Assembly (NCBI RefSeq): GCF_030269605.1
Contig: NZ_BSTQ01000025.1
Location: forward strand, 1 to 64,000
From: Lentzea sp. NBRC 105346
GTDB taxonomy: Bacteria; Actinomycetota; Actinomycetes; Mycobacteriales; Pseudonocardiaceae
Direction of reading: 5' to 3'
Length of the DNA: 64,000 nt
The notes beneath the pieces are model-generated. The model searched no databases, was not told where the DNA came from, and saw only the letters and a list, made by a program, of their open reading frames with translations. Below, piece after piece: positions 34,430 to 42,546 of this stretch. The position numbers and the translations under genes are program-made. How positions within the stretch are numbered: the stretch's first letter is position 1; every line of letters begins with the position of its first letter.

Positions 34430-35304
34430 AGGCCATGGTGTGGCTGACCTGGCGGCAGCACCGCTGGGTCCTGTTATCGACCGCGGTGCTGGCGTTGATC
34501 GCGTCGTCGTTGCTGGTCGCCGTCGACCTGACCGAGTCGCCCGGACGATCGGTGCCGCTGCCCGCCTTCTACGCGGTGTTGTTGCAGACCGCGTTCGGCG
34601 CGGTGATCGGGATGTTCTGGGGTGCGCCGCTGGTGGCGCGGGAGTTCGAGGAACGGACGCACCTCGTGGCGTGGGGGCAGGACGTCACGCCGCAGCGGTG
34701 GCTCGCGGGCAAGGTGGGCGTTCTCGCCGTGTTCGCGTTGGTGCTGGCCGTGTTGATGGGGCAGGGCGACGGCTTCCGCGGTTACCAGGACGGCGCGTCG
34801 TGGGCGTTGTTCGAGGCGCATCCGTTGGTGCAGGCCGGATACGTGCTGCTCGGCCTGGCGCTCGGTGTGCTCTTCGGACTGCTCGCGCGGCACACGCTGA
34901 CCGCGATGGCGTTCACGCTGGCCGCCTACGTCGGGGTGCGCATGCTGCTCGCACTCGGCTGGCGCGAGCACTACCTGCCGGCCGAGCGCGCGGTGGCGCC
35001 GGTCCGTGAGGCGGCCTCGGTGCCCAAGGGCGCCGAGATCGTCGCGAGCGGGTATCTCGGCGGGGACGGTGAACCCATGGCGGTGCCGGACATCTGTGCC
35101 CGGCTGTCGCGGCCCGCGGCCTGCATCGCCGCCAACGGCGGGACCGACAGCTACGTCGACTACCAGCCGGTCGAGCGGGTCTTCGGGTTCCAGGTGACCG
35201 AGTTCCTGGTCTGCTTCCTGCTGGCCCTGGGACTGTTCGTCCTTGCGCACGAACGGATCAGGCGTGGCTGGCGGCCGTCGCGAACGCACCGGAGGCTCGC
35301 GTGA
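34426..35304 (+). CDS. ABC transporter membrane subunit
   Basis: A 292-aa protein with about six hydrophobic segments, opening VKAMVWLTWRQHRWVLL, and FWGAPLVAREFEERTHLVAWGQDVTPQRWL, a block shared with the next gene. A ~70-residue outer loop with Cys residues (PDICARLSRPAACIAANGG) lies between segments 5 and 6. Codon 17 is TTA, a rare leucine codon in such genomes, which in Streptomyces makes expression depend on the bldA tRNA. Coupled to both neighbours by 4-nt overlaps. Confidence 0.88.
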   Translation: MKAMVWLTWRQHRWVLLSTAVLALIASSLLVAVDLTESPGRSVPLPAFYAVLLQTAFGAVIGMFWGAPLVAREFEERTHLVAWGQDVTPQRWLAGKVGVLAVFALVLAVLMGQGDGFRGYQDGASWALFEAHPLVQAGYVLLGLALGVLFGLLARHTLTAMAFTLAAYVGVRMLLALGWREHYLPAERAVAPVREAASVPKGAEIVASGYLGGDGEPMAVPDICARLSRPAACIAANGGTDSYVDYQPVERVFGFQVTEFLVCFLLALGLFVLAHERIRRGWRPSRTHRRLA

Positions 35305-35906
35305 TCTGGCTGACCTGGCGGCAGCACCGTGCCGTGCTGGTGACCACGGCCGTGCTGGCCGCGGTGGCCGTTGTGCCCTGGGCGTCCGGGTGGCTCGACC
35401 TGATCCAGGAGGTGATCCGGTGGGCGTTCGCCGGGGTCGTCGCGGTGTTCTGGGGTGCGCCGCTGCTGGCCCGTGAGTTCGAGGAGCGCACGTACTTCCT
35501 GGCGTGGGGCCAGGACGTGTCGCCGCTCTCGTGGTTCCTCGGCAAGTCCCTCGTCCTGTGCGGTGCGTTCTCGTTGCTGACGTTGCTGATCGAACCGGGG
35601 CAGGTCGGCTACTCGCTGCTCGGCTTCGCAGTCGGTGTCCTCAGTGGACTGATCGTGCGGCGGACCGTCGCCGCGATGGCGGCGACGGCCCTCGTGTTCG
35701 TGGCCCTGCGGATCAACCTCGGGCCGGTCGCCAGTGCCGTGCTCGGCGCGGCTTTGTTCGTTGTAACGGTCACAATGCTCCGGCATGTAGCGCGGACCAG
35801 GCCGAGGGGAACCGCGGACGGAACCCCAGCTCCCGCTGGATTCGGTTGGTGGACACGATTCCGTGCCACGCGTCGGGTTCGGCTGAGCTGGTTCCGGGAT
35901 GCCTGA
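35301..35906 (+). CDS. ABC transporter membrane subunit paralogue, shortened
   Basis: A 201-aa paralogue of the preceding permease: MIWLTWRQHRAVLV, FWGAPLLAREFEERTYFLAWGQDVSPLSWFL. It lacks the long outer loop and the last membrane segment seen in the larger copy. The final ~40 residues (ARTRPRGTADGTPAPAG...) are read from the antisense strand of the epimerase gene, a 137-bp convergent overlap, so the natural 3' end seems lost. It may still pair with the full-length subunit as a heterodimer. Confidence 0.75.
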   Translation: MIWLTWRQHRAVLVTTAVLAAVAVVPWASGWLDLIQEVIRWAFAGVVAVFWGAPLLAREFEERTYFLAWGQDVSPLSWFLGKSLVLCGAFSLLTLLIEPGQVGYSLLGFAVGVLSGLIVRRTVAAMAATALVFVALRINLGPVASAVLGAALFVVTVTMLRHVARTRPRGTADGTPAPAGFGWWTRFRATRRVRLSWFRDA

Positions 35907-36564
35907 CGCCGTTGAGCTGGTGCAGCTCCACCGCGGTCATCGGGCTGTCGTCGGCGGCGTTGTAGATGCCGGGTTTTCCGTCCATGGCAAGGAACAACGC
36001 CTGCGCGACGTCGGCGTGGTGGATCATGTGCAGGCGGTGGTCGGCGGGCCAGGTGCTCGCCCAGCGCAGTGACTCGGCGAGGTGCGGATCGCCTTCGCCG
36101 TAGACGAAAGACAGCCGGACGATCGTCGCCTCCCTGGTGTCCAGCAGCACCTTTTCGGCCTGTGCCTTGGTTTTCGCGTACTCGCCGCCCCATGCCGGGT
36201 CGGTGCTGGTCGGGTCGTCTTCGGTGGCGGGCCTGCCGAGTCCCGACGGGTAGACGAGGTTCGTGCTCACGTAGACGAACTTGGCATTGGTGGCCTCGGC
36301 CAGCTTTCTCGTGCCATTGACGTTGACGTCCTCGAAGTTGGTGTCCGTGCGCAGCGCGGCGGCCACGTGCAGCACGACGTCCGCTCCGTCGACCAGTTCC
36401 TTGATGGCGCGCTCGTCGTTGATGTCGCCGACGATCGTGGTGGCGCCCTGGACGCGTTCGGGGTTCGCGCGGACGAGCGCGGTCACCTCGTCGCCGCGGG
36501 CGAGCAGCCGGGGGAGCAGCCTGCTGCCCACACGTCCCGTCGCTCCGGTCAATGCGATTCTCAT
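35770..36564 (-). CDS. NAD(P)-dependent epimerase/dehydratase family protein
   Basis: A 264-aa extended SDR: nucleotide motif MRIALTGATGRVGSRLLPRL, VVLHVAAALRTD, FVYVSTNLVYP, a catalytic Tyr-Lys as GGEYAKTKAQAEK, and RLSFVYGEGDPHLAE. Substrate is unknown; such enzymes often act on sugar nucleotides or small carbonyls. ATG 36564 starts the Rossmann fold and has AAGG just upstream. It is divergent from a helix-turn-helix regulator gene 68 bp away, which may control it. Confidence 0.85.
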   Translation of the reverse strand: MRIALTGATGRVGSRLLPRLLARGDEVTALVRANPERVQGATTIVGDINDERAIKELVDGADVVLHVAAALRTDTNFEDVNVNGTRKLAEATNAKFVYVSTNLVYPSGLGRPATEDDPTSTDPAWGGEYAKTKAQAEKVLLDTREATIVRLSFVYGEGDPHLAESLRWASTWPADHRLHMIHHADVAQALFLAMDGKPGIYNAADDSPMTAVELHQLNGVRHPGTSSAEPDAWHGIVSTNRIQRELGFRPRFPSAWSALHAGAL

Positions 36565-36632
36565 ACCTTCGAGGCTGCTCGCGTGGTGATCGAACAACCA
36601 GGGACGGTCAGTCCCCGGCTACGCTCGAGGGC

Positions 36633-37442
36633 GTGGATCGGCAGGAGATGGCGAGCTTCCTGCGCAGTCGCCGCGAGCGGCTGACGCCGGACCGGCCGTC
36701 GGCTCGCACGCCCGGCCTGCGGCGCGAGGAGGTCGCGGATCTGGCGGGCATTTCCACGGACTACTACACGCGCCTCGAACAGGCGCGTGGACCGCATCCT
36801 TCGGTGCCGGTGCTGACCGGACTCGCCCGCGCCCTGCGGCTCTCCGGGGACGAGCGCGACCACCTGTTCCGGCTGGCCGACGCACCCGTGCCGGTGCCGT
36901 CGGCGTCTGATCGGGTGCGTCCGAGCGTGCGGTTGCTGCTCGACCGGCTGAGCGACGACCTGGCGATGGTGATCACCGACACCGGCGACGTGCTGGCGTG
37001 GACCTCGCTCGCCGAGCTGGTGTTTCCCGAGATCGTGGGCGGCAACCTGTTCCGGCTGTTCTTCCGGTCCGGTGCGCCGAGCCGGATTCCCCCGGAAGAT
37101 CGCGAGGACGTCGCACGGGCACACGTCGCCGACCTGCGCGCCACGCTCGCGCGGCGGCCGTCGGTGCGGGGGTTCGTCGACGAACTGCTGGAGAGCCCGG
37201 AGTTCGCCCGGTTGTGGGCCGCGCAGGACGTGGCCGTGCGGCGGTCCGACCGCAAGCGGATCCGGCATCCCGTGGGGCTGCTGGAGTTCGACTGCGAGGT
37301 GCTGCTGTCGCCCGAGCACGACCAGCGGCTCGTCCTGCACACCCCGGCCACCACCCGGACCGCGGCTCGGCTCGCTGAACTATCCGCAGGTAAAGTACGT
37401 TCCCCGTGGACTCCCGAACCCGTCTTCCCGTCGTCGGCATGA
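36633..37442 (+). CDS. Helix-turn-helix regulator with MmyB-like ligand domain
   Basis: A 269-aa XRE-type regulator: an N-terminal DNA-binding domain (FLRSRRERLTP, RTPGLRREEVADLAGISTDYYTRLEQARGPHPS) and a PAS-like MmyB ligand-binding domain (~105-250). This class often controls a neighbouring oxidoreductase gene, here the divergent epimerase. The last ~14 residues overlap the start of purK in another frame and are probably not conserved. Confidence 0.9.
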   Translation: MDRQEMASFLRSRRERLTPDRPSARTPGLRREEVADLAGISTDYYTRLEQARGPHPSVPVLTGLARALRLSGDERDHLFRLADAPVPVPSASDRVRPSVRLLLDRLSDDLAMVITDTGDVLAWTSLAELVFPEIVGGNLFRLFFRSGAPSRIPPEDREDVARAHVADLRATLARRPSVRGFVDELLESPEFARLWAAQDVAVRRSDRKRIRHPVGLLEFDCEVLLSPEHDQRLVLHTPATTRTAARLAELSAGKVRSPWTPEPVFPSSA

Positions 37443-38593
37443 TCGGCGGCGGCCAGCTCGCGCGTATGACGCACCAGGCCGCCATCCCGCTCGGCCAGTC
37501 GTTGCGCGTGCTCGCCGTGTCCGATTCGGACCCCGCGGCGCTGGTGGCGCGTGATGTCGTGCTCGGTACGCACACGGACCTGGACGCGTTGCGCGCGTTC
37601 GCGAAGGGCTGCGAGGTCGTCACGTTCGACCACGAGCACGTGCCCGGCGAACACCTGCGCACGCTGCAGGCCGAGGGCGTGAAGGTCTTCCCCGGTCCGG
37701 ACGCGTTGCTGTACGCGCAGGACAAGTGGGAGATGCGGGAGAAGCTGTCCTCCCTGGGCCTGCCGGTGCCTCCGTACGCGGCCGTGTCGTCGGTGTCGGA
37801 CGTGCTCAAGTTCGGTGCGGCCGAGGGCTGGCCGTGCGTGCTGAAGGCGGTGCGCGGCGGGTACGACGGCCGGGGCGTGTGGATGCTGAACACGCCGTCG
37901 AGCGCCGAACGCGTGGTGCCGGAGCTGCTGGCCGCGGGGACGCCGCTGATGGTCGAGCAGTGCGTGCCGATGCGCCGTGAGCTGTCCGCGCTGGTCGCGC
38001 GCTCGCCGTTCGGGCAGGGCGCGGCGTGGCCGGTGGTCGAGACCGTGCAGTCCGAGGGGATCTGCGTCGAGGTGCTGGCGCCCGCGCCTGACTTGGACGG
38101 TTCCGCCGCGCAGGACCTCGCGCTGCGGGTCGCGGACGCGCTGGGCGTGGTGGGCCTGCTGGCCGTGGAGCTGTTCGAGACCCCTTCGGGCGTGGTCGTG
38201 AACGAGCTCGCGATGCGCCCGCACAACTCGGGCCACTGGACGATCGAGGGCGCGCGGACGTCGCAGTTCGAGCAGCACCTGCGGGCCGTGCTGGACTACC
38301 CGCTGGGCGCGACAGACCTGTTGGCGCCGGCCGTGGTGATGGCGAACGTGCTGGGCGCCGTCGACGTGCCCACGATGGGCCCCGACGAGCGGCTGCACCA
38401 CCTGTTCGCGCGGTTCCCGGACGCGCACGTGCACCTCTACGGCAAGGCCGAGCGGCCGGGCCGCAAGATCGGCCACGTGACGTTCCTGGGTTCGTCGATG
38501 CCTTCCGTGCGCGAGCGCGCCCGGTTGGCGGCGCACTGGCTTTCCGCGGGCGTGTGGCTCGACGGTTTCGATATTCATGGAGGCACGGAGTGA
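37406..38593 (+). CDS. purK: N5-carboxyaminoimidazole ribonucleotide synthase
   Basis: Purine synthesis: ATP-dependent carboxylation of AIR to N5-CAIR. The 395-aa ATP-grasp protein has VVGMIGGGQLARMTHQAA, FDHEHVPGEHL, the ATP loop VLKAVRGGYDGRGVW and the C-terminal NELAMRPHNSGHWTIEGARTSQFEQHLRA. GTG 37406 is the usual start region although it lies inside the end of the regulator gene. purE follows with a GTGA overlap. Same gene pair as M. tuberculosis Rv3276c-Rv3275c. Confidence 0.96.
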   Translation: MDSRTRLPVVGMIGGGQLARMTHQAAIPLGQSLRVLAVSDSDPAALVARDVVLGTHTDLDALRAFAKGCEVVTFDHEHVPGEHLRTLQAEGVKVFPGPDALLYAQDKWEMREKLSSLGLPVPPYAAVSSVSDVLKFGAAEGWPCVLKAVRGGYDGRGVWMLNTPSSAERVVPELLAAGTPLMVEQCVPMRRELSALVARSPFGQGAAWPVVETVQSEGICVEVLAPAPDLDGSAAQDLALRVADALGVVGLLAVELFETPSGVVVNELAMRPHNSGHWTIEGARTSQFEQHLRAVLDYPLGATDLLAPAVVMANVLGAVDVPTMGPDERLHHLFARFPDAHVHLYGKAERPGRKIGHVTFLGSSMPSVRERARLAAHWLSAGVWLDGFDIHGGTE

Positions 38594-39078
38594 CCGACGT
38601 CGGCGTGATCATGGGCAGCGATTCGGACTGGCCGGTGATGAAGGCCGCCACCGAGGCGCTGGCCGAGTTCGACGTGTCCTTCGAGGTCAGCGTCGTGTCC
38701 GCGCACCGCACCCCGCAGCGCATGCTCGACTACGCGGCTTCCGCCGCTTCTCGCGGTCTTCGCGTGATCATCGCTGGGGCCGGCGGTGCAGCACACCTAC
38801 CCGGCATGGTGGCCTCCGCGACGGTCCTGCCGGTCATCGGCGTGCCCGTGCCGTTGAAGTACCTCGACGGCATGGACTCGCTCCTGTCGATCGTCCAGAT
38901 GCCGGCCGGTGTGCCGGTCGCCACTGTGTCCGTAGCCGGCGCGCGCAACGCGGGTCTCCTCGCGGTCCGCATCTTGGCCGCTTCCTCCCCTGACCTGCAG
39001 GAACGCATGGCCGCGTTCCAGCGTTCGCTGGAGGAGCTGGTGCTGGAGAAGGACGCCGCGCTGCAGAAGTCGCTGTAG
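38590..39078 (+). CDS. purE: N5-carboxyaminoimidazole ribonucleotide mutase
   Basis: Converts N5-CAIR to CAIR, the step after PurK. The 162-aa protein has the phosphate-binding GSDSDWPVMKAA, catalytic His in SAHRTPQRML, GAGGAAHLPGM and PVKY-type loop (here PVPLKYLDGMDSLLSIVQMPAGVPV). Class I PurE size. GTG 38590 overlaps the purK stop; a reading from 38554 would extend it with non-conserved residues. Confidence 0.96.
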   Translation: MTDVGVIMGSDSDWPVMKAATEALAEFDVSFEVSVVSAHRTPQRMLDYAASAASRGLRVIIAGAGGAAHLPGMVASATVLPVIGVPVPLKYLDGMDSLLSIVQMPAGVPVATVSVAGARNAGLLAVRILAASSPDLQERMAAFQRSLEELVLEKDAALQKSL

Positions 39079-39154
39079 TGCTGTAAGGCACAAAGCCTCT
39101 CGCGTGAACGTTCGCTAACATTCCTCTCAGATCCGCCTACTGGGAGGTAACAAG

Positions 39155-40318
39155 GTGAACCCGAGCTTCGGCACCTACCAGCTCGCCGAGGAGCACGAGG
39201 CGCTGCGCGAGGCCGTCCGCTCGCTCGCCGAGAAGGAGATCAAGCCCTTCGCCGCGGACGTGGACGACCAGGAGCGCTTCCCCTCCGAGGCGCACAACGC
39301 GCTGGTCAAGTCGGGTTTCGCCGCTGTCCACGTGCCCGAGGCCTACGACGGCCAGGGCGCCGACTCGGTCGCCACGTGCATCGTCATCGAGGAAGTGGCC
39401 CGCGTCTGCGCCTCTTCGTCGCTGATCCCGGCCGTGAACAAGCTGGGCACCATGCCGATCCTCCTGTCGGCCTCGGAGTCGCTGAAGCAGCAGGTCCTGC
39501 CCACGATCGCCTCCGGCGAGGCCATGGCCTCCTACGCCCTGTCCGAGCGCGAGGCGGGCTCGGACACGGCGTCCATGCGCACGCGGGCCGTTCTGGACGG
39601 TGACCACTGGGTGCTCAACGGCACCAAGTGCTGGATCACCAACGCCGGCGAGTCCACCTGGTACACCGTCATGGCGGTGACGGACCCCAACGCCGAGAAG
39701 AAGTCCGCCGGCATCTCGGCGTTCGTCGTCCACCGCGACGACCCCGGCTTCTCGGTCGGCCCGAAGGAGCGCAAGCTCGGCATCAAGGGCTCGCCCACGC
39801 GTGAGATCTACTTCGAGAACTGCACCATTCCTCTTGATCGGATCATCGGCGAGCCCGGCACCGGCCTGAAGACCGCTCTGAAGACGTTGGACCACACCCG
39901 CCCGACCATCGGCGCCCAGGCCGTCGGCATCGCCCAGGGTGCGCTCGAGGCCGCGATCGACTACGTCAAGGACCGCAAGCAGTTCGGCCGTTCCATCGCG
40001 GACTTCCAGGGCGTGCAGTTCATGCTCGCCGACATGGCCATGAAGATCGAGGCCGCGCGGCACATGGTGTACGCCGCCGCCGCGAAGGCCGAGCGCGGTG
40101 AGCCCAACATCGGGTTCATCACCGCTGCCGCCAAGTGCTTCGCGTCCGATGTGGCCATGGAGGTCACCACCGAGGCCGTGCAGCTCTTCGGTGGGGCCGG
40201 GTACACGCGGGACTTCCCGGTGGAGCGGATGATGCGCGACGCCAAGATCACGCAGATCTACGAGGGCACCAACCAGGTGCAGCGGGTCGTCATGTCCCGC
40301 GCCCTGCTCAAGGGCTAG
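39155..40318 (+). CDS. Acyl-CoA dehydrogenase (FadE25-like)
   Basis: FAD enzyme introducing the alpha-beta double bond in acyl-CoA. The 387-aa protein has ASYALSEREAGSDTASM (FAD/substrate loop), CWITNAGESTWY, and the catalytic Glu in ITQIYEGTNQVQR. GGGAGG lies about 8 nt before the GTG. M. tuberculosis fadE25 (Rv3274c) also follows purE, so orthology is likely. The chain length it prefers cannot be told. Its stop overlaps the convergent VOC gene by 4 bp. Confidence 0.93.
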   Translation: MNPSFGTYQLAEEHEALREAVRSLAEKEIKPFAADVDDQERFPSEAHNALVKSGFAAVHVPEAYDGQGADSVATCIVIEEVARVCASSSLIPAVNKLGTMPILLSASESLKQQVLPTIASGEAMASYALSEREAGSDTASMRTRAVLDGDHWVLNGTKCWITNAGESTWYTVMAVTDPNAEKKSAGISAFVVHRDDPGFSVGPKERKLGIKGSPTREIYFENCTIPLDRIIGEPGTGLKTALKTLDHTRPTIGAQAVGIAQGALEAAIDYVKDRKQFGRSIADFQGVQFMLADMAMKIEAARHMVYAAAAKAERGEPNIGFITAAAKCFASDVAMEVTTEAVQLFGGAGYTRDFPVERMMRDAKITQIYEGTNQVQRVVMSRALLKG

Positions 40319-40698
40319 ATCGTTTCTCTGGCCGGCTCGAACAGTTCGACGAGGTTCCCGGCGGGGTCGGCGATCAGGACCTGCCGCCCGCCGGGCCCGC
40401 TGACCACCTCACTGCGGAACGTCAGCCCGGCCCCGCGCAGCCGTTCAACCTCGGCGTCGAGGTCGTCGACCTCCAGGTGAATCCGGTTGCGCCCGGCCTT
40501 GTCCGCCTCCGCGGGAGTGGCGCGGGCGCCGGAACTTGCCGGGCCGGACAGCAGCAGCCGCAACGGGCCGCGGACGACGTCGGCGAACGCCGGCGCGGGG
40601 TGGCTGCGCACGGTGAAGCCGAGGTGGGTCGTGTAGAAGTCGACGGCCGCCTGCACGTCGTCGACGATGTACCGGACGCTTGCGAGTTCTTCGGTCAT
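40315..40698 (-). CDS. VOC (glyoxalase-fold) protein
   Basis: A 127-aa single glyoxalase/VOC domain: VRYIVDDVQAAVDFYTTHLGF, RIHLEVDDLDAEVERLRGAG, then VLIADPAGNLVELFEPA with the usual metal-site Glu. It is coupled to the upstream ArsR-ArsC fusion by an ATGA overlap, a common pairing in actinobacterial arsenic operons, where such proteins may handle organoarsenicals (ArsI-like) or methylglyoxal. No Cys pair typical of ArsI is present, so arsenic-carbon cleavage is doubtful. Confidence 0.85.
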   Translation of the reverse strand: MTEELASVRYIVDDVQAAVDFYTTHLGFTVRSHPAPAFADVVRGPLRLLLSGPASSGARATPAEADKAGRNRIHLEVDDLDAEVERLRGAGLTFRSEVVSGPGGRQVLIADPAGNLVELFEPARETI

Positions 40699-41378
40699 GG
40701 TCGTACCTCTGTCAGTACGGGTATCAGGTACCGGACGCGGGTGTCGATCTCCGCGATGACGCGGTCCACGGTGGCCTGGTCCGGTTCGGGAATGCTCCAG
40801 TGGATCACCGGCCGGTCGCGCAGCACTTCCCGCACCTTGTCGCACAAGGTGATCACGTGGTCGAACCGGTCGATGTCTTCGAGTGGCCGCGGCCGTCGGT
40901 CGGCGATGTCGATGCCGTAGTGCTCGCGCAGTGCTTTTGCCGCGTGCGGATCGATCTGTGGTTTGGGGTTGCTGCCCGCGCTCGTCACCTCGACCTGGCC
41001 ACCGGTGTGGTGGCGCAGCAGCGCCTCGGCGACGGGTGACCTGGCGCTGTTTCCGGTGCACGCGAACAGCACGCGCCCGGTCACCGGGGTTGGCGTCGGC
41101 GGTCGGAGTGCCGGGTGGAGCGCGGCTCCCGTTTCCGCCAGCGCACCGGCGCAACGGTCGAGATCCAGGTGGTAGTAGGTGTCACGGCCGTCGAAGCTGC
41201 TGCGCCGGGCGGCTACCAGTCCGCCGTCGCGCAGCAGCCGCAGGTGGTACGAGATCAGGTTCTGTGGCTCACCGACCAGGTCCGTCAGTTCACGGACCCG
41301 GTAGTCGCTCGCGGCCAGTTCGGTCAGCAGCCGCCATCGCAGCGGGTGCGCGGCCAGCCGCAGGAAGGCGGGAACCAC
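40695..41378 (-). CDS. ArsR regulator fused to arsenate reductase/low-MW phosphatase
   Basis: A 227-aa fusion. Residues 1-~92 are an ArsR winged helix (LRLAAHPLRWRLLTELAASDYRVRELTDLVGEPQNLISYHLRLL); ~100-227 are a low-molecular-weight phosphatase/ArsC domain with the P-loop ACTGNSARSP (Cys107, Arg113) and a later acid region DRPVIHWSIPEPD. It likely senses arsenite and reduces arsenate, or regulates by thiol chemistry. The ArsR box at 41392-41409 lies 13 bp upstream of its start. It is followed by the VOC gene. Confidence 0.9.
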   Translation of the reverse strand: MVPAFLRLAAHPLRWRLLTELAASDYRVRELTDLVGEPQNLISYHLRLLRDGGLVAARRSSFDGRDTYYHLDLDRCAGALAETGAALHPALRPPTPTPVTGRVLFACTGNSARSPVAEALLRHHTGGQVEVTSAGSNPKPQIDPHAAKALREHYGIDIADRRPRPLEDIDRFDHVITLCDKVREVLRDRPVIHWSIPEPDQATVDRVIAEIDTRVRYLIPVLTEVRP

Positions 41379-41391
41379 GCACCCGAATATA

Positions 41392-41409
41392 CATCAACCC
41401 AGTTTGATG
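41392..41409. promoter_or_regulatory. ArsR-type operator
   Basis: CATCAA (41392-41397) and TTGATG (41404-41409) form an inverted repeat with a 6-bp spacer in AT-rich DNA just upstream of the ArsR-ArsC start, the standard ArsR/SmtB box shape. Confidence 0.8.
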
Positions 41410-41415
41410 GACCGG

Positions 41416-41613
41416 TCAGGAAGGTGGCGGGAGACGGATGAAGGCCGTGGGGGGTTCGTCGGGCGGCAGGCCGCGAGTGATCCGGATGTAGACCTCGCCG
41501 CACGAGCTGTCGACGGCCCACAGGTCCCACTGGTCGAGCTCCAACTCGGCGTAGCGGTGCAACAGCCGGTTGAGCTCGTTCATCTCTTCGTCGGACATCC
41601 GCTCTCGGCCCAT
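41416..41613 (-). CDS. Small acidic hypothetical protein
   Basis: A 65-aa protein: MSDEEMNELNRLLHRYAELELDQWDLWAV then VYIRITRGLPP and FIRLPPPS. Either Met1 or Met6 (41598) may be the start. The pattern of acidic helix plus two strands looks like a real conserved small protein rather than chance, but I do not recognise a function. It sits between the ArsR box and the SRPBCC gene. Confidence 0.6.
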   Translation of the reverse strand: MGRERMSDEEMNELNRLLHRYAELELDQWDLWAVDSSCGEVYIRITRGLPPDEPPTAFIRLPPPS

Positions 41614-41634
41614 GAAGCGAGCGTAGGGGTGATC

Positions 41635-42099
41635 TCACGCCAGGGACGGCAGCAGCTTGGCCAGCCGGTCGAACGACGTGCCGGCGCCGTCGGCCATCCC
41701 CGTGGCGACGACGGCGTCCCGGACCTCCTGCGACACCAGCCGCATGGTCTGCGTCATGGTCGTCACCCCGTCGACCTCGGAGAACGTCGTGGTCACGACC
41801 GCGGGCGGGTTGTCCTCGAAGTGCTCGGTGTGCACGATCCGCGTGGGCGGCTCGAGCGACTCGTACGAGCCGTGCATCTCGAACGAGTGCGACCCGTCCT
41901 CAGCGCGCCAGCCGTAACGCCACTTGCCGCCGACCCGCAGGTCGATCTCGCAGATCGGCATCGTCCAGCCGTCGGGGCCGAGCAGCCAGCGGGAAACGAG
42001 GGAAGGCTCGGTAAAGGCGCGCCATACCAGTGAAACCGGCGCGTCGAAGGCTCGGGTCATGGTGATCTCGCACGGGGACGGCAGCGTTACCTCAGTCAT
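41635..42099 (-). CDS. SRPBCC (AHSA1-like) protein
   Basis: A 154-aa START-like domain protein: ITMTRAFDAPVSLVWRAFTEPSLVSRWLLGPDGW, GGKWRYGWRAEDG, and a C-terminal helix (GMADGAGTSFDRLAKLLPSL). This family, often called activator of Hsp90 ATPase homologue, binds hydrophobic ligands. It overlaps the upstream ArsR regulator gene by 8 bp, the usual two-gene arrangement. Ligand unknown. Confidence 0.9.
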   Translation of the reverse strand: MTEVTLPSPCEITMTRAFDAPVSLVWRAFTEPSLVSRWLLGPDGWTMPICEIDLRVGGKWRYGWRAEDGSHSFEMHGSYESLEPPTRIVHTEHFEDNPPAVVTTTFSEVDGVTTMTQTMRLVSQEVRDAVVATGMADGAGTSFDRLAKLLPSLA

Positions 42100-42421
42100 C
42101 GGTCTGCTCCTTCAGCTCTTCCAGCAGTGCGTCGAGACGCGTGTACGACGCGTCCCAGAAGTGGCGGAAGTTGTCCGCCCACGCGGAGACCTCCTGCAAC
42201 GGCCCCGCCGACAGCAGGCAGGGGCGCCACTGCGCCTCCCGTCCGCGCGTGATGAGGCCCGCTCGCTCCAGCACCCGCAGGTGCTTCGAGATGGCCGGAC
42301 CGCTCATCTCGAACGGCTCCGAGAGCTCCTTCACCGTCGCCGAACCCTCGGCCAGTCGCGCGAGGATCGCGCGCCGGGTCGGGTCGGCGAGTGCCGCGAA
42401 GATCAAGCTCAACGAGTCCAT
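42092..42421 (-). CDS. ArsR-family regulator
   Basis: A 109-aa winged-helix repressor: MDSLSLIFAALADPTRRAILARLAEGSATVKELSEPFEMSGPAISKHLRVLERAGL. The C-terminal helix (SAWADNFRHFWDASYTRLDALLEEL) is typical of ArsR proteins paired with SRPBCC genes; there are no metal-binding Cys in the recognition helix, so it is not a classical metal sensor. The AT-rich palindrome at 42443-42458 is the likely operator. Confidence 0.92.
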   Translation of the reverse strand: MDSLSLIFAALADPTRRAILARLAEGSATVKELSEPFEMSGPAISKHLRVLERAGLITRGREAQWRPCLLSAGPLQEVSAWADNFRHFWDASYTRLDALLEELKEQTDD

Positions 42422-42442
42422 GACGCCTAACCAATCAGTTAA

Positions 42443-42458
42443 TTAACCATAAGGTTAA
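42443..42458. promoter_or_regulatory. Palindromic operator upstream of ArsR-SRPBCC
   Basis: TTAACC-ATAA-GGTTAA, a symmetric 16-bp site 22 bp upstream of the ArsR start, in an AT-rich gap shared with the divergent DoxX gene. It could control both directions. Confidence 0.6.
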
Positions 42459-42503
42459 ACACGACGGGCAGGAAGTCAACAGCGGGCCAGTAGTTGAAAC
42501 CTG

Positions 42504-42509
42504 TACAAT
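42504..42509 (+). promoter_or_regulatory. Possible -10 box of the DoxX gene
   Basis: TGTACAAT includes TACAAT, close to the consensus -10 hexamer, in a low-GC gap. If used, transcription begins near 42516, after the upstream ATG at 42508, which supports the GTG at 42547 as start. Confidence 0.4.
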
Positions 42510-42546
42510 GAAGTTCAAATTCGAACAACAGTCGGGGAGCAAGAAA

